NCBI RefSeq assembly: GCF_039595935.1
Contig: NZ_JBCNKR010000005.1
Span: 310,001-374,000, forward strand
DNA: 64,000 nt
From: Flavobacterium sp.
GTDB lineage: Bacteria > Bacteroidota > Bacteroidia > Flavobacteriales > Flavobacteriaceae
Direction of reading: 5' to 3'
In this document: piece after piece, positions 35,780 to 45,397 of the stretch
Numbering within the stretch: position 1 is the first letter of the stretch
Layout of the letters: every line of letters starts with the position of its first letter
Position numbers and translations under genes: made by a program
Notes under the pieces: model-generated
Seen by the model: the letters and a program-made list of their open reading frames with translations, nothing else
Database searches by the model: none
Told to the model about the DNA's origin: nothing

Positions 35780-36591
35780 TATTTAACAATAAAATTTATC
35801 AAACTTAACATCATTGATGATAACTTTCTTCCAGCATAAGATTCTTCTAATTTTCGCAATTTTCTAAATCTTTCTTTATTTAGTAATTTCCTATCGTCAA
35901 TTAAACTTTTATAATCATCGTAATAAAGGGAATAGTCTTTTTTTAGAATTTCTTTTCTCTCATTTTCCACGAGTATTACTCCTTCAGGAGTACAGCTTAA
36001 ACCTCCAAAATAAAAAGTTGATAACGTTTTATTTATTCGTTTATAAGTAGCATTGTGTTTTACAATAGCATCTATAAAGAATTTCCAATCAGCTACCATT
36101 TTAAGATCTTCATTGTAAACACCAACTTTTTTGAATAAATTTTTTTTAATAAAAACCGATTGATGAGCGAGTGTTCTTTCGAATAAATATAGAAAAGTTA
36201 GTTTATCAGGATGTTCATATATAAAATCATTTTCAGAATCTTTTAAATGGATATCAAAACATAAAATATCTTCACCTGTAAAAAAAATTATATTCTCTTC
36301 CAACACATCATTTTTATAAAGATGATCTCCACTATTTAAGAATAATAAGTATTCTCCTGTTGCCATTTCAATGCCTTTATTCATTGCATGGTATATTCCA
36401 TTATCTTTTTCACTAACCCATTTAGAAATAGAAGACTCATGTTTTTGAATAATCTCAACACTATTATCAGTAGAACCACCGTCTATAATAATATATTCTA
36501 TATCCAAATATTCTTGTAGTAACACACTATCAATGGTTTTTTTTAAACCGATAGCGTTATTAAAATTTATAGTTATAATTGATAATTTCAT
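35779..36591 (-). CDS. GT2 glycosyltransferase (WcaA-like paralogue)
   Basis: A 270-residue GT2 transferase. LSIITINFNNAIGLKKTIDSVL begins the GT-A fold; YIIIDGGSTDNSVEIIQKHE and KDNGIYHAMNKGIEMATGEYLLFLNSGDHLY cover the donor region. LAHQSVFIKKNLFKKVGVYNEDL and ADWKFFIDAI follow. Closely related to the genes at 31714, 49806 and 52724. Its stop is fused (TAATG) to the acetyltransferase relic start. Linkage and sugar unknown. Confidence 0.9.
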   Translation of the reverse strand: MKLSIITINFNNAIGLKKTIDSVLLQEYLDIEYIIIDGGSTDNSVEIIQKHESSISKWVSEKDNGIYHAMNKGIEMATGEYLLFLNSGDHLYKNDVLEENIIFFTGEDILCFDIHLKDSENDFIYEHPDKLTFLYLFERTLAHQSVFIKKNLFKKVGVYNEDLKMVADWKFFIDAIVKHNATYKRINKTLSTFYFGGLSCTPEGVILVENERKEILKKDYSLYYDDYKSLIDDRKLLNKERFRKLRKLEESYAGRKLSSMMLSLINFIVK

Positions 36592-36593
36592 TA

Positions 36594-37535
36594 CTAATAT
36601 TCCACTTTTACATTGAAAATAATATTCTTACAAAAAGCTGCAATAAAGTCGTAGGTTTTACTTTTTTTATAATCTAAGAATCGCATAGTTTTTAAAAAAT
36701 AATTAATCCTTTCAGATTTTTTTATACTATTCGAAAACAAAAAAGACTTTGATAAAGTTTTTATTCTATCACTCAAAAAATCACCATATTGTTTTCTTAG
36801 CTTAGGAACGCTATATAAAACTAACACTCTGTGGTATTGAATAAGATTTAGTTTTATTGTTGATGTTCCGCTCCAAACTCCTCCTGAATGATATCGATAA
36901 GAAGCTCCATTAAAATTTAAAAAAAACAATTTACCATTTTCAGTAATTATAATATCTAGTATTTCATCACATAAATTTGACAATAATATCTTCGGCGCGT
37001 TTTTTAAAACATTTTTTCTGAACACTAATGAACAAGTCGCATAAGAAGATTTCAGTATTTTTAGACATTGCTCCTGATTATAACTATTAATCTCCCCAAC
37101 TTTTGGATTATATATTTCATTGATAATAGATCTATCTTGATCTACAAATGAAGCATGGTGAAAACACCCCATAGCTTCTTTATTGTTTTCTAAAAAGTCA
37201 ATCTGTTTTTGCAACTTAAGTGAATCTGTCCAATAATCATCCCCTTCACAAGCTGCAATATATTCTCCTTTACTATTATCTAATACAAATTGAGTGTTTA
37301 GCATCATACCAATATTAGGATCTTGTTTTGTGTACTTAATCCAACTTCCCCTAGGATGAGTTTTTATAATTGATTTTACTATTTCATCAGTTTTGTCAGG
37401 TGAAGAATCGTTAGAAATAATCAGTTCAATTTCAAAATCGACTTCTTGCATCAAAACTCCATTTATTGCTTCTTCAATGAATTTTTCATGACCATAAGTT
37501 ATCATGCATACGCTGACTTTAATGTTTTTTGACAT
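36594..37535 (-). CDS. GT2 glycosyltransferase
   Basis: A 313-residue GT2 enzyme with a full GT-A fold: VSVCMITYGHEKFIEEAINGVL (7-28), ELIISNDSSPDKT, and YIAACEGDDYWTDSLKLQKQIDFLE, in which EGDDYW is the metal-site motif. The GCFHHASFVDQDRSI and SYATCSLVFRKNVL segments are typical of GT2s from O-antigen loci. It is distinct from the four-member paralogue set, having a different N-terminal motif and no NSGD-type site. Two bases upstream of the neighbouring GT2. Confidence 0.9.
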   Translation of the reverse strand: MSKNIKVSVCMITYGHEKFIEEAINGVLMQEVDFEIELIISNDSSPDKTDEIVKSIIKTHPRGSWIKYTKQDPNIGMMLNTQFVLDNSKGEYIAACEGDDYWTDSLKLQKQIDFLENNKEAMGCFHHASFVDQDRSIINEIYNPKVGEINSYNQEQCLKILKSSYATCSLVFRKNVLKNAPKILLSNLCDEILDIIITENGKLFFLNFNGASYRYHSGGVWSGTSTIKLNLIQYHRVLVLYSVPKLRKQYGDFLSDRIKTLSKSFLFSNSIKKSERINYFLKTMRFLDYKKSKTYDFIAAFCKNIIFNVKVEY

Positions 37536-37551
37536 TACCTTTTATTATTTT

Positions 37552-38817
37552 TTATTGTAGTTTCCATTCAAATTGTGGTCTTATGTAGCCTGGTTCTCTT
37601 CCCATATAAGTACCTAGTTCTCTTTCAGAATCTATTACTGTAAAAGAAATAATATCATTTTCAACAAATATGGCCTGTCTAGAATCTTCGACGATAAAAA
37701 GAGATAAAAAATATTGTCCTGATTGAAAAAAGGAAGCTGGAAAACTACAAATGATGTCATTTGTACCGTTTTTCAAATAAAATGATCCTGCATTTGTAAA
37801 TGAAAACATAACTTCACCAATTTCATTATACATATGATATGTTATATGATATCTTTCAGCATCTCTTACTTTTATATCTATTTTGGTATTAAGAATTATA
37901 GTCTCTTTTTCGTTTAATACATCGTCGGTGTTTCTTCCGTTATTTTTTAAAGAAATTTCGTTTAACTTAAAAATTGGAAAATCATATTCCTTTCCAAATG
38001 TTCTCAAATTCATTGATTCGGCATCTCCGCCAAGGTAATAACTTACTGCATTTTCTATTTCACCTTCAAAAACTACTTTTCCATGCTCTAAAATAACCCC
38101 TCTAGTACATAAACTTTTTACTGCAGCCATATTATGACTAACGAATAGAACTGTCCTTCCTTCTCCTCTGGAAATATCCTGCATTTTTCCAATTGCTTTT
38201 TTTTGAAATTCAGCATCTCCAACAGCTAAAACCTCATCTATAACTAAAATTTCTGGTTCAAGAAATGCTGCTACTGCAAATGCAAGACGAACTGTCATAC
38301 CGCTACTGTATCTTTTTACAGGCGTATCAATATATCGTTCACATCCTGAAAATTCTATTATTTCATCAAGTTTAGAAGCAATTTCCTTTTTGGTCATCCC
38401 TAGTATAGCGCCATTCAAAAAGATATTTTCTCGCCCCGTCATTTCTCCATGAAATCCTGTTCCTACTTCCAATAAAGATGCAATTCTACCACGAGATTTT
38501 ATACTTCCTGTTGTTGGTGCCGTTACTTTTGAGAGTATTTTTAATAATGTCGATTTTCCTGCACCGTTTTTACCTATAATTCCTAATACTTCTCCACGTT
38601 TTACTTCAAAATTAATATCTTGTAAAGCCCAAACATAATCTGAAGTCCCTTTTTTAGAACGATCATTAGTATCTCCTATTTTCAGATAAGGATTTTCTTT
38701 ACCACGAATTTGATGCCACCATCTATTTAAATCATGTGTTAATGTACCAGTTCCTACTTCTCCTAAGCGATATTGTTTAGATATATTTTCGGCCTTTAAA
38801 ATGATATTTTTTTCCAA
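37552..38817 (-). CDS. wzt: O-antigen ABC transporter ATP-binding protein (Wzt)
   Basis: A 421-residue ATPase powering export of a completed polysaccharide chain. Walker A GIIGKNGAGKST is near residue 84, the signature YSSGMTVRLAFAVA and Walker B ILVIDEVLAVGD follow, with the H-loop in FVSHN. An insertion near residues 27-62 (HDLNRWWHQIRGKENPYLKIGD) is usual in Bacteroidota Wzt. The C-terminal 150 residues (from about 265) form a beta-rich domain like the Wzt carbohydrate-binding module that reads the chain's terminal modification. It partners wzm 53 bases upstream. Confidence 0.93.
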   Translation of the reverse strand: MEKNIILKAENISKQYRLGEVGTGTLTHDLNRWWHQIRGKENPYLKIGDTNDRSKKGTSDYVWALQDINFEVKRGEVLGIIGKNGAGKSTLLKILSKVTAPTTGSIKSRGRIASLLEVGTGFHGEMTGRENIFLNGAILGMTKKEIASKLDEIIEFSGCERYIDTPVKRYSSGMTVRLAFAVAAFLEPEILVIDEVLAVGDAEFQKKAIGKMQDISRGEGRTVLFVSHNMAAVKSLCTRGVILEHGKVVFEGEIENAVSYYLGGDAESMNLRTFGKEYDFPIFKLNEISLKNNGRNTDDVLNEKETIILNTKIDIKVRDAERYHITYHMYNEIGEVMFSFTNAGSFYLKNGTNDIICSFPASFFQSGQYFLSLFIVEDSRQAIFVENDIISFTVIDSERELGTYMGREPGYIRPQFEWKLQ

Positions 38818-38870
38818 TTATAATTCGTAATTGTTAGTTATTTAAGAATAGCAGACTGTTCAATATTAAT

Positions 38871-39731
38871 TTAAACTGTATCAATAAAGCTCTTTTCAGT
38901 TTTGTTAAATGTTAAAATCCCAAAAAAAAGTATGATAATTGTAACAGCTACGGTATAACTCAACCCTAATATCGAAATTTCACCAACATTTAAAAGCATA
39001 TATCGTGATGATTCAATAATATATGCAAGCGGGTTATATTCTACAATCCATCCATAAGTTGGTAATTTTGCTTTTATGAGTTCCATCGGATACATTACTG
39101 CTGACAAATACATCAACAACTGTATTCCAAAAGTTACTAAATAACTAAAATCTCGATACTTAGTAACCATTGAAGAAATAAGCATTCCTAAGCCCAATCC
39201 TAAAATCCCAATAATTACAATTAATATTGGAAAAAATAGTAAAGATTTATTTAGAGTTAAATTATCGCCTTGAAAATAATAGAATAAATAAAACGCAATA
39301 AAAATTACAAGCTGAATTCCAAACTTAATTAGATTAGAAATAACGACCGAAAGGGGAGTAATTATTCTCGGAAAATAAACTTTCCCGAAAATATTTGCAT
39401 TAGCTTTAAATGTATCAGAAGTTCCATTCAAACATGCTGTAAAATAATTCCATACAGTAATACCAGCTAAATTAAACAAGAATGGTCGTACCGAACCTGT
39501 ATTAATACCGGCAACATTGTTAAATATTATAGTAAACGTTATTGATGTAAACAACGGCTGAATTAAATACCAAAGAGGGCCTAATACAGTTTGCTTGTAA
39601 ACAGTAATAATGTCTCTTTTAACAAAAAGAAATAATAAATCTCTGTATTGCCAAATTTCTTTAAAGTTAAGCGAAAAGAACTTGTTTTTGGGTGTTATCT
39701 CAAACAACCAATTATTTGAATTACTATTCAT
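38871..39731 (-). CDS. wzm: O-antigen ABC transporter permease (Wzm)
   Basis: A 286-residue ABC-2 type permease with six TM segments. The N-terminal FVKRDIITVYKQTVLGPLWYLIQPLFTS motif (residues about 37-64) is the Wzm/TagG signature. ISSMVTKYRDF and YNPLAYIIESSRYMLL are also characteristic. It forms the inner-membrane channel with Wzt. First gene downstream of a terminator-like hairpin, hence probably first gene of a separate transcript. Confidence 0.93.
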   Translation of the reverse strand: MNSNSNNWLFEITPKNKFFSLNFKEIWQYRDLLFLFVKRDIITVYKQTVLGPLWYLIQPLFTSITFTIIFNNVAGINTGSVRPFLFNLAGITVWNYFTACLNGTSDTFKANANIFGKVYFPRIITPLSVVISNLIKFGIQLVIFIAFYLFYYFQGDNLTLNKSLLFFPILIVIIGILGLGLGMLISSMVTKYRDFSYLVTFGIQLLMYLSAVMYPMELIKAKLPTYGWIVEYNPLAYIIESSRYMLLNVGEISILGLSYTVAVTIIILFFGILTFNKTEKSFIDTV

Positions 39732-39814
39732 TTATTTTTTATAATTGTATTTACCACTGTTTAAATCTCGCATTTAACAAGATTTTTAGTCTTTTATTAT
39801 TTTATTAAAAAGCA

Positions 39815-39840
39815 AAAAGGCGTTTAAAAAAACACCTTTT
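39815..39840 (-). terminator. Rho-independent terminator between dehydratase and wzm
   Basis: On the minus strand AAAAGGTGTTT and AAACGCCTTTT form an 11-bp stem (one G-U pair) with a four-base loop, followed by TTGCTTTTTAATAAAAT. It lies just 31 bases past the stop of the 4,6-dehydratase gene, in the 139-base gap before wzm. This separates the precursor block from the ABC-exporter block. The same hairpin works less well on the plus strand. Confidence 0.65.
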
Positions 39841-39870
39841 GTAAAATTAAATTAAAATTGATATTGGAAA

Positions 39871-41838
39871 TTATTTGTCAAGAACTTCAAAAGCAGAGTT
39901 CATACTTTTAAATTCCGGAACAATTTTTTTCATTTTTGCTACTATATCTTCATTATCATAAAAATCTGCAATTCCTATTAGTTCATCAATATCGGTATGC
40001 AGATTTTCATATTCATCCTGAATTTCCTGAGCAATCATAATCTTATTGTGATAGGTTGGCAGGGTTTTAGAAGTATCATTTAATAATTCTTCATATAGTT
40101 TTTCACCAGGTCTCAATCCTACAATTTTAATTTTAATTTCCTTATCTGGAATAAATCCTGCAAGCTTAATCATTTTTTTAGCCAAATCAATTATTCTAAC
40201 AGGTTTGCCCATATCAAAGATATAAATTTCACCTCCGTTACCCATAGCACCGGCTTCTAATACTAATTGACAAGCTTCAGGAATAGTCATAAAATAACGA
40301 ATAATATCCTGATGCGTAATTGTTACAGGTCCACCTTCGGCAATTTGTTTTGTAAAAAGAGGGACTACAGAACCATTAGAACCTAAAACGTTTCCAAAAC
40401 GAGTAGTAATGAACTTAGTTATTCCTAACTCGTTTTCTTTTTGATTTTTCAAAAATAATGATTGAACATATTTTTCTGCAATTCGTTTACTGGCTCCCAT
40501 TACATTACTAGGATTCACAGCTTTATCTGTAGAAACCATTACAAATTTTTTGACATGGTACTTACATGCTAAATCAGCCAAATTTTTTGTTCCTTTTATA
40601 TTTGTTAATATAGCCTGTGACGGATTTTCTTCCATAAGAGGAACATGTTTATAAGCCGCAGCATGAAAAACAACATGTGGATTGTAGTTTTTAAATACTT
40701 TTTCTAATGCTTTTTTACTTTTAACATCAGCAATAACTGCTACAATTTTTGCTGTTGTATCTGTACTAAGCGTTTCTAAGCATAAATTGTGCAAAGGAGT
40801 TTCTGCGTGATCCAGTATAATGACTGTTTTTGGATTAAATCCCAGAACTTGTCTTACAATCTCACTACCTATAGAACCAGCTGCACCAGTAATAAGAATT
40901 GTTTTATCTTTTAATTGTTTTGAAATTGATTTACTATCAAGTACAATCGGCTTTCTTTCCAATAAATCTTCAATCTGAATATTCTTTACTTTTTGAGAAA
41001 TCTCTTTTTGATTTTCCCAATCTGAAATCAAAGGTACAGTATATACTCTATAATTAAATTCTAAACACTGATCGACTATGATTAACTGTTCGTCTTTAGT
41101 TAAACTCTTATCTGCAATAATAACACCTTCTGCTGCTACAGAACGCATTAAGGCAGGTAATTTTTTTCTTAAAATCAAAATTGGTAAATCCAACATTCGT
41201 TTAGATGCATTTTGATTATTCTTATCTACAAAACCAACAATTTTAAAACGTGAAGGTGTCTCAAACTTTAATGCATTTGCAACTGAGATTGCATTTGCAT
41301 CGGTTCCATAGATTACGGTTCTTATAAGTTTTGAATTCGTTTTTTCTGAAAAATACAATTCGAAAGTTTGCTTAACTACAACACGATATAAAAACAAGCC
41401 ACAGAATGACAAGACTAAATTGATGAAAAGAGCTGTATTTAAAAATGCTTTATGTCCGAAGTATAACTCAAAAACTAAATTCACAAACAGAAAAAACACT
41501 AAAACTGACATCTGCGAAAACAGTAATTTAATCGCATCAATATAGGATGAATGCCTTATAATTCCTGAATAGGTTCTAAATAGCCAAAAGAAAAAAACAT
41601 TTACTATTATTAAACTTGAAACAAAATAAAAATCATGAGAAATAATAATATATCCTAAAGCTGTTCCTTCAAACAGCATATAAGTAAATGTAAATGAAAA
41701 AATAAGCACCATCACATCTATAGCAACAATAATCCACCTTGGCAAATAACTAAGGTTATTAATATGTGCTCTCAAATTCCTTGGTGAAAAAGAATTATAC
41801 AATAAGGATGCTATTTTAGTTGATTTATCTGTATCCAA
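39871..41838 (-). CDS. Membrane 4,6-dehydratase (PglF/WbpM/CapD family)
   Basis: A 655-residue enzyme that probably converts UDP-GlcNAc to a 4-keto-6-deoxy sugar. Four TM segments (about 35-155), a first Rossmann-like domain (about 172-290), and the catalytic SDR domain with ITGAAGSIGSE (317-326), FHAAAYKHVP (391-400), STDKAVNPSNVMGASKR (436-452). The usual Tyr of SDRs is Met447 (MxxxK), with the TDK catalytic triad at 437-439, as in PglF and WbpM. It feeds bacillosamine, QuiNAc, FucNAc or legionaminic routes. It has its own TATTTTTG box. Confidence 0.93.
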   Translation of the reverse strand: MDTDKSTKIASLLYNSFSPRNLRAHINNLSYLPRWIIVAIDVMVLIFSFTFTYMLFEGTALGYIIISHDFYFVSSLIIVNVFFFWLFRTYSGIIRHSSYIDAIKLLFSQMSVLVFFLFVNLVFELYFGHKAFLNTALFINLVLSFCGLFLYRVVVKQTFELYFSEKTNSKLIRTVIYGTDANAISVANALKFETPSRFKIVGFVDKNNQNASKRMLDLPILILRKKLPALMRSVAAEGVIIADKSLTKDEQLIIVDQCLEFNYRVYTVPLISDWENQKEISQKVKNIQIEDLLERKPIVLDSKSISKQLKDKTILITGAAGSIGSEIVRQVLGFNPKTVIILDHAETPLHNLCLETLSTDTTAKIVAVIADVKSKKALEKVFKNYNPHVVFHAAAYKHVPLMEENPSQAILTNIKGTKNLADLACKYHVKKFVMVSTDKAVNPSNVMGASKRIAEKYVQSLFLKNQKENELGITKFITTRFGNVLGSNGSVVPLFTKQIAEGGPVTITHQDIIRYFMTIPEACQLVLEAGAMGNGGEIYIFDMGKPVRIIDLAKKMIKLAGFIPDKEIKIKIVGLRPGEKLYEELLNDTSKTLPTYHNKIMIAQEIQDEYENLHTDIDELIGIADFYDNEDIVAKMKKIVPEFKSMNSAFEVLDK

Positions 41839-41876
41839 TTTGGTTTAGTTTAATTCTGCAAACTTTCTACGGCTTA

Positions 41877-41884
41877 CAAAAATA
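41877..41884 (-). promoter_or_regulatory. -7 box (TATTTTTG) for the 4,6-dehydratase gene
   Basis: The minus strand carries TATTTTTG, matching TANNTTTG, 38 bases upstream of the ATG at 41838 in the 83-base gap after rfbA. No -33 TTG is evident at the normal spacing. With the terminator after the gene, this makes the dehydratase a possible single-gene transcript. Confidence 0.45.
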
Positions 41885-41921
41885 CAAATTAAAGGTTTAA
41901 AAATTTACTTATTAATTAAAA

Positions 41922-42806
41922 TTAAAATTTTGAATGGTTTTTCTTTTGTTTTAAAAATTCTAATAAATAAGATCCATATCCAGATTTAACTAAAGGTAAA
42001 GCTAAAGCTTCTAATTGCTTATCATCTATAAATCCTTGTCTCCATGCAACCTCTTCAACACATCCTACTTTCAAGCCCTGTCTTTCTTCAAGTACTTGCA
42101 CAAATTGACCAGCTTGCATTAAGCTATTGAATGTTCCGGTATCTAACCATGCAGTACCACGGCTTAATATGCCAACTTTCAATGAATTTTTATCCAAATA
42201 TACTTTATTGATATCTGTAATTTCATATTCACCTCTTGCACTTGGTTTTATACTTTTAGCAATTTCTATTACTGAATTATCATAAAAATACAAACCAGGG
42301 ACAGCAAAATTAGATTTTGGTCTTTTTGGTTTTTCTTCAATACTAATGGCATTTAAGTTTTCATCAAATTCAACAACACCATAACGTTCTGGATCAGAAA
42401 CATGGTAGGCAAAAACAACACCTCCTTTTGGCTTTCTATTTGATTTTAACAGTTCTTGCATATTGGCTCCAAAAAATATATTGTCTCCTAAAATCAGGGC
42501 CACATCATCATCGCCTATAAATTCCTCACCAATAACAAAAGCTTGAGCTAAACCATTAGGTATTTCTTGTTCTGCATAACTAAATTTACATCCCAGGCTT
42601 GATCCATCTCCTAATAATTTTTCAAAATTTGGCAAATCATGCGGAGTTGATATAATTAATATCTCATTAATTCCAGACATCATCAATGTAGATAATGGAT
42701 AATAAATCATGGGTTTGTCATAAACTGGCATCATCTGTTTACTCATAGCAAGTGTAAGTGGGTGTAAACGTGTACCAGAACCTCCAGCTAAAACTATTCC
42801 CTTCAT
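41922..42806 (-). CDS. rfbA: Glucose-1-phosphate thymidylyltransferase
   Basis: First enzyme of dTDP-L-rhamnose synthesis (dTTP + glucose-1-phosphate to dTDP-glucose). The 294-residue protein begins [33 protein letters not shown], the nucleotide-binding hallmark, followed by LGDNIFFG (Mg site Asp), [14 protein letters not shown] and [10 protein letters not shown]. Length matches RmlA. It follows rfbD by 40 bases; rfbB, the second enzyme, is not in the window. Confidence 0.96.
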   Translation of the reverse strand: MKGIVLAGGSGTRLHPLTLAMSKQMMPVYDKPMIYYPLSTLMMSGINEILIISTPHDLPNFEKLLGDGSSLGCKFSYAEQEIPNGLAQAFVIGEEFIGDDDVALILGDNIFFGANMQELLKSNRKPKGGVVFAYHVSDPERYGVVEFDENLNAISIEEKPKRPKSNFAVPGLYFYDNSVIEIAKSIKPSARGEYEITDINKVYLDKNSLKVGILSRGTAWLDTGTFNSLMQAGQFVQVLEERQGLKVGCVEEVAWRQGFIDDKQLEALALPLVKSGYGSYLLEFLKQKKNHSKF

Positions 42807-42846
42807 AATCTGTTTTAAAATTTTAGACTTTATGTTAACTCAAACG

Positions 42847-43695
42847 TTAACTATTCAAACATTTTTTTAAACTTTCTTTGTAATCAGGAATATTGATATT
42901 ATAAATTGCTTTTATTCTTTCCTTACTTAACAATGAAAATTTTGGTCGCTTTGCTTGTGTTTGATATGCAGATGTTGGAATAGGTTTCACATTGCATTTA
43001 TACATACCTAGCTCTTTTATTAGCAACGCAAACTCATACCAACTTATTTCTCCTTCATTGGAATAATTAAAAATTCCCGGAATCCATTTTTTAGATTCAA
43101 GAATATCTATCAGTACATTAGCCAAATCAACAGCATATGTTGGCGATCCTATTTGATCATTTACTACGCTGATTTCTTCCTTTTCCTGCATTAATTTCTG
43201 CATTGTTTTTACGAAATTATTCCCAAATTTACTATAAACCCATGAAGTTCTTATAATAATCGAATTTGGATTCTCCTCTAAACAAGCAATTTCACCAGCT
43301 CTTTTACTAGCCCCATACACATTGATTGGATTAGTTTCTGCATCTTCACTTAAAGCTATCGAAGTATTTCCATCAAAAACATAATCTGTAGATATATGAA
43401 TCAAGTTTATATTATTATTTACAGCATATCTAGCAATTATTTTTACAGCCAAACAATTAATTCTAAAAGCCAATTCTTTTTCAGATTCAGCCTTGTCAAC
43501 AGCTGTGTAAGCTCCACAATTAAATATTATATTTGGTTGAATTTCTTTTAATTGAGTTTCGAGTAAGTCTAAATCGTCTAATGTAATTTTTGTTCTATCA
43601 GCAAAAATCCATTCGTATTCGGAATGTTTTTTAGATAAAAGATTTAACTCGGAACCTAATTGTCCATTTGCTCCTGTTACCAGTATTCTTTTCAT
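42847..43695 (-). CDS. rfbD: dTDP-4-dehydrorhamnose reductase
   Basis: Last enzyme of dTDP-L-rhamnose synthesis. The 282-residue SDR opens RILVTGANGQLGSELNLL, with IIFNCGAYTAVDKAESE, ISTDYVFDG and YGASKRAGE (catalytic YxxxK). VVNDQIGSPTYAVDLA near residues 178-193 is typical of RmlD. The start overlaps the rfbC stop by one base, confirming a coupled unit rfbC-rfbD-rfbA. Confidence 0.95.
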   Translation of the reverse strand: MKRILVTGANGQLGSELNLLSKKHSEYEWIFADRTKITLDDLDLLETQLKEIQPNIIFNCGAYTAVDKAESEKELAFRINCLAVKIIARYAVNNNINLIHISTDYVFDGNTSIALSEDAETNPINVYGASKRAGEIACLEENPNSIIIRTSWVYSKFGNNFVKTMQKLMQEKEEISVVNDQIGSPTYAVDLANVLIDILESKKWIPGIFNYSNEGEISWYEFALLIKELGMYKCNVKPIPTSAYQTQAKRPKFSLLSKERIKAIYNINIPDYKESLKKCLNS

Positions 43696-44243
43696 TAAAA
43701 TAAACTGTTACAATTTTCTATAAAAGGAAGTATTAAATCCTTTTCTGAAACTATTGCGTCTTTTAAATCTATTCCCCAATTTATATTTAATGAAGGATCA
43801 TTAAATGTAATTCCACCTTCTGAAAGTTTATTATAAAATTGGTCACATTTATACATTACTGACGCTGTTTCACTAATAACTGAAAAGCCATGGGCGAAAC
43901 CTTTAGGCACCAATAATTGTTTTTTATTTTCTGCTGATAATGAAATAGTAAATGATTTACCATAAGTTGCAGAATTTTTTCTTAAATCAACAACAGCGTC
44001 GATAATTTCACCATGTAAGACACGTATAAGTTTAGTTTGAGCATATGGTGGATTTTGATAATGAAGCCCTCTTAAAGTTCCATATTTAGAAAATGATTGA
44101 TTGTCTTGCACAAAGTCAATTTCAATACCTAAATTATTAAACTTCGTTTTATTATATGACTCAAAAAAGCATCCTCTTTCATCCTCAAAGACCTCAGGTT
44201 CAATTATCAACAAATCTTTTAAAGATGTTTCTGTAATTTTCAT
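43695..44243 (-). CDS. rfbC: dTDP-4-dehydrorhamnose 3,5-epimerase
   Basis: A 182-residue cupin epimerase for dTDP-L-rhamnose. Conserved features are FEDERGCFFESYN, FVQDNQSFSKYGTLRGLHYQ (catalytic His61), YAQTKLIRVLHGEIIDAVVDLRKNS, and LLVPKGFAHGF followed by YKCDQFYN. The family size and motif order fit RmlC. It is 17 bases after the aminotransferase gene and one base into rfbD. A 4,6-dehydratase partner (rfbB) is missing nearby. Confidence 0.95.
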   Translation of the reverse strand: MKITETSLKDLLIIEPEVFEDERGCFFESYNKTKFNNLGIEIDFVQDNQSFSKYGTLRGLHYQNPPYAQTKLIRVLHGEIIDAVVDLRKNSATYGKSFTISLSAENKKQLLVPKGFAHGFSVISETASVMYKCDQFYNKLSEGGITFNDPSLNINWGIDLKDAIVSEKDLILPFIENCNSLF

Positions 44244-44260
44244 ATTACTTTTTAATTGTT

Positions 44261-45397
44261 TTATGACTTAAAGAAACCGGTAATTACTTCTTTAATTTTA
44301 TCTCTATTTTCATCAGTAAGGCTAGATCCCGAAGGCAAACACAGTCCTATATTAAATAAATCCTCTGCAATTTTTTTTCCATAATAAGGATATTTATTGA
44401 AAATTGGCTGCAAGTGCATAGGCTTCCATAAAGGACGGCTTTCAATATTTGAATTCTCCAGCGTTAATCTCAAGGCTTCTCTATCTTTTCCTTTATTAGG
44501 TTTAATAAGAATAGTATTTAACCAAAAATTAGAAAAAACGTCCTTCTCTGAAACTTCAGTAAGTTCTACATTATCAATTTTATTGAACAATTCTCTGTAA
44601 AAAGAATGATTATTTCTTCTCCTCTCAACGTTAGTTTCTAATATTTTGATTTGTCCTAGACCAATTCCAGCGCATATATTACTCATTCTATAATTATAAC
44701 CAATTTCAGAATGTTCATAGTGAGGGGCTTTATCTTTAGACTGTGTAGAATAAAAAATTGCTTTATCTTTCAAATCTTGAGAATTTGTGATTAATGCTCC
44801 TCCGCTAGAAGTAGTAATAATTTTGTTTCCATTAAATGATAAAATCCCAAAAGCTCCAAAAGTCCCGCATTCTTTCCCTTTATATTTACTGCCAAGCGCT
44901 TCTGCACTGTCTTCAATTATTGGAATTTCATATCGATCAGCAATTGAATGAATCTCTTCAACTTTATAAGGAACACCATACAAATGAACTGCTATAATTG
45001 CTTTTGGTTTTTTACCTTTTTTTATTCGATCTTTTATAGCAATTTCTAAATTGTTTGGACAAATATTCCATGTTTCATTCTCGCTATCAACAAAAATGGG
45101 CACAGCTCCTTGGTATAATATTGGATTTGCAGAAGCAGAAAACGTTAAACTCTGACAAATAACTTCATCCCCATGTGTAATTCCTAATAAAATTAATGCT
45201 AAATGGATTGCTGATGTACCTGAATTAAGAGCCGTCACAAATAATTTTTCTTTAAGATAATTCTGTAAGGCTATTTCAAATTCATTTACATTTGGCCCTC
45301 CGGAGGTGATCCAATTTGTTTCTAATGCTTTTCGAATATATTCAAATTCAAAACCACTTTGCTGTGATAATGATAAATAAATTTTATTATTACTCAT
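44261..45397 (-). CDS. DegT/DnrJ/EryC1 aminotransferase (PglE/LegC-like)
   Basis: A 378-residue PLP-dependent sugar aminotransferase. NSGTSAIHLAL (59-68), PIIEDSAEALGSKYKGK (159-175) and LSFNGNKIITTSSGGALIT (187-205, with Lys192 as the PLP lysine) place it in the C4 transaminases. The NGNKIITTSSGGA motif resembles PglE and LegC, which act on UDP-4-keto-6-deoxy-GlcNAc. With the PglF-like dehydratase in the window, bacillosamine- or legionaminic-type precursors are likely. It overlaps the cupin gene by eight bases. Confidence 0.88.
   Translation of the reverse strand: MSNNKIYLSLSQQSGFEFEYIRKALETNWITSGGPNVNEFEIALQNYLKEKLFVTALNSGTSAIHLALILLGITHGDEVICQSLTFSASANPILYQGAVPIFVDSENETWNICPNNLEIAIKDRIKKGKKPKAIIAVHLYGVPYKVEEIHSIADRYEIPIIEDSAEALGSKYKGKECGTFGAFGILSFNGNKIITTSSGGALITNSQDLKDKAIFYSTQSKDKAPHYEHSEIGYNYRMSNICAGIGLGQIKILETNVERRRNNHSFYRELFNKIDNVELTEVSEKDVFSNFWLNTILIKPNKGKDREALRLTLENSNIESRPLWKPMHLQPIFNKYPYYGKKIAEDLFNIGLCLPSGSSLTDENRDKIKEVITGFFKS

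Noticed and set aside
38818..38870. Possible promoter in the wzm/wzt gap
   Set aside because: No TANNTTTG box or stem was found in these 53 bases.
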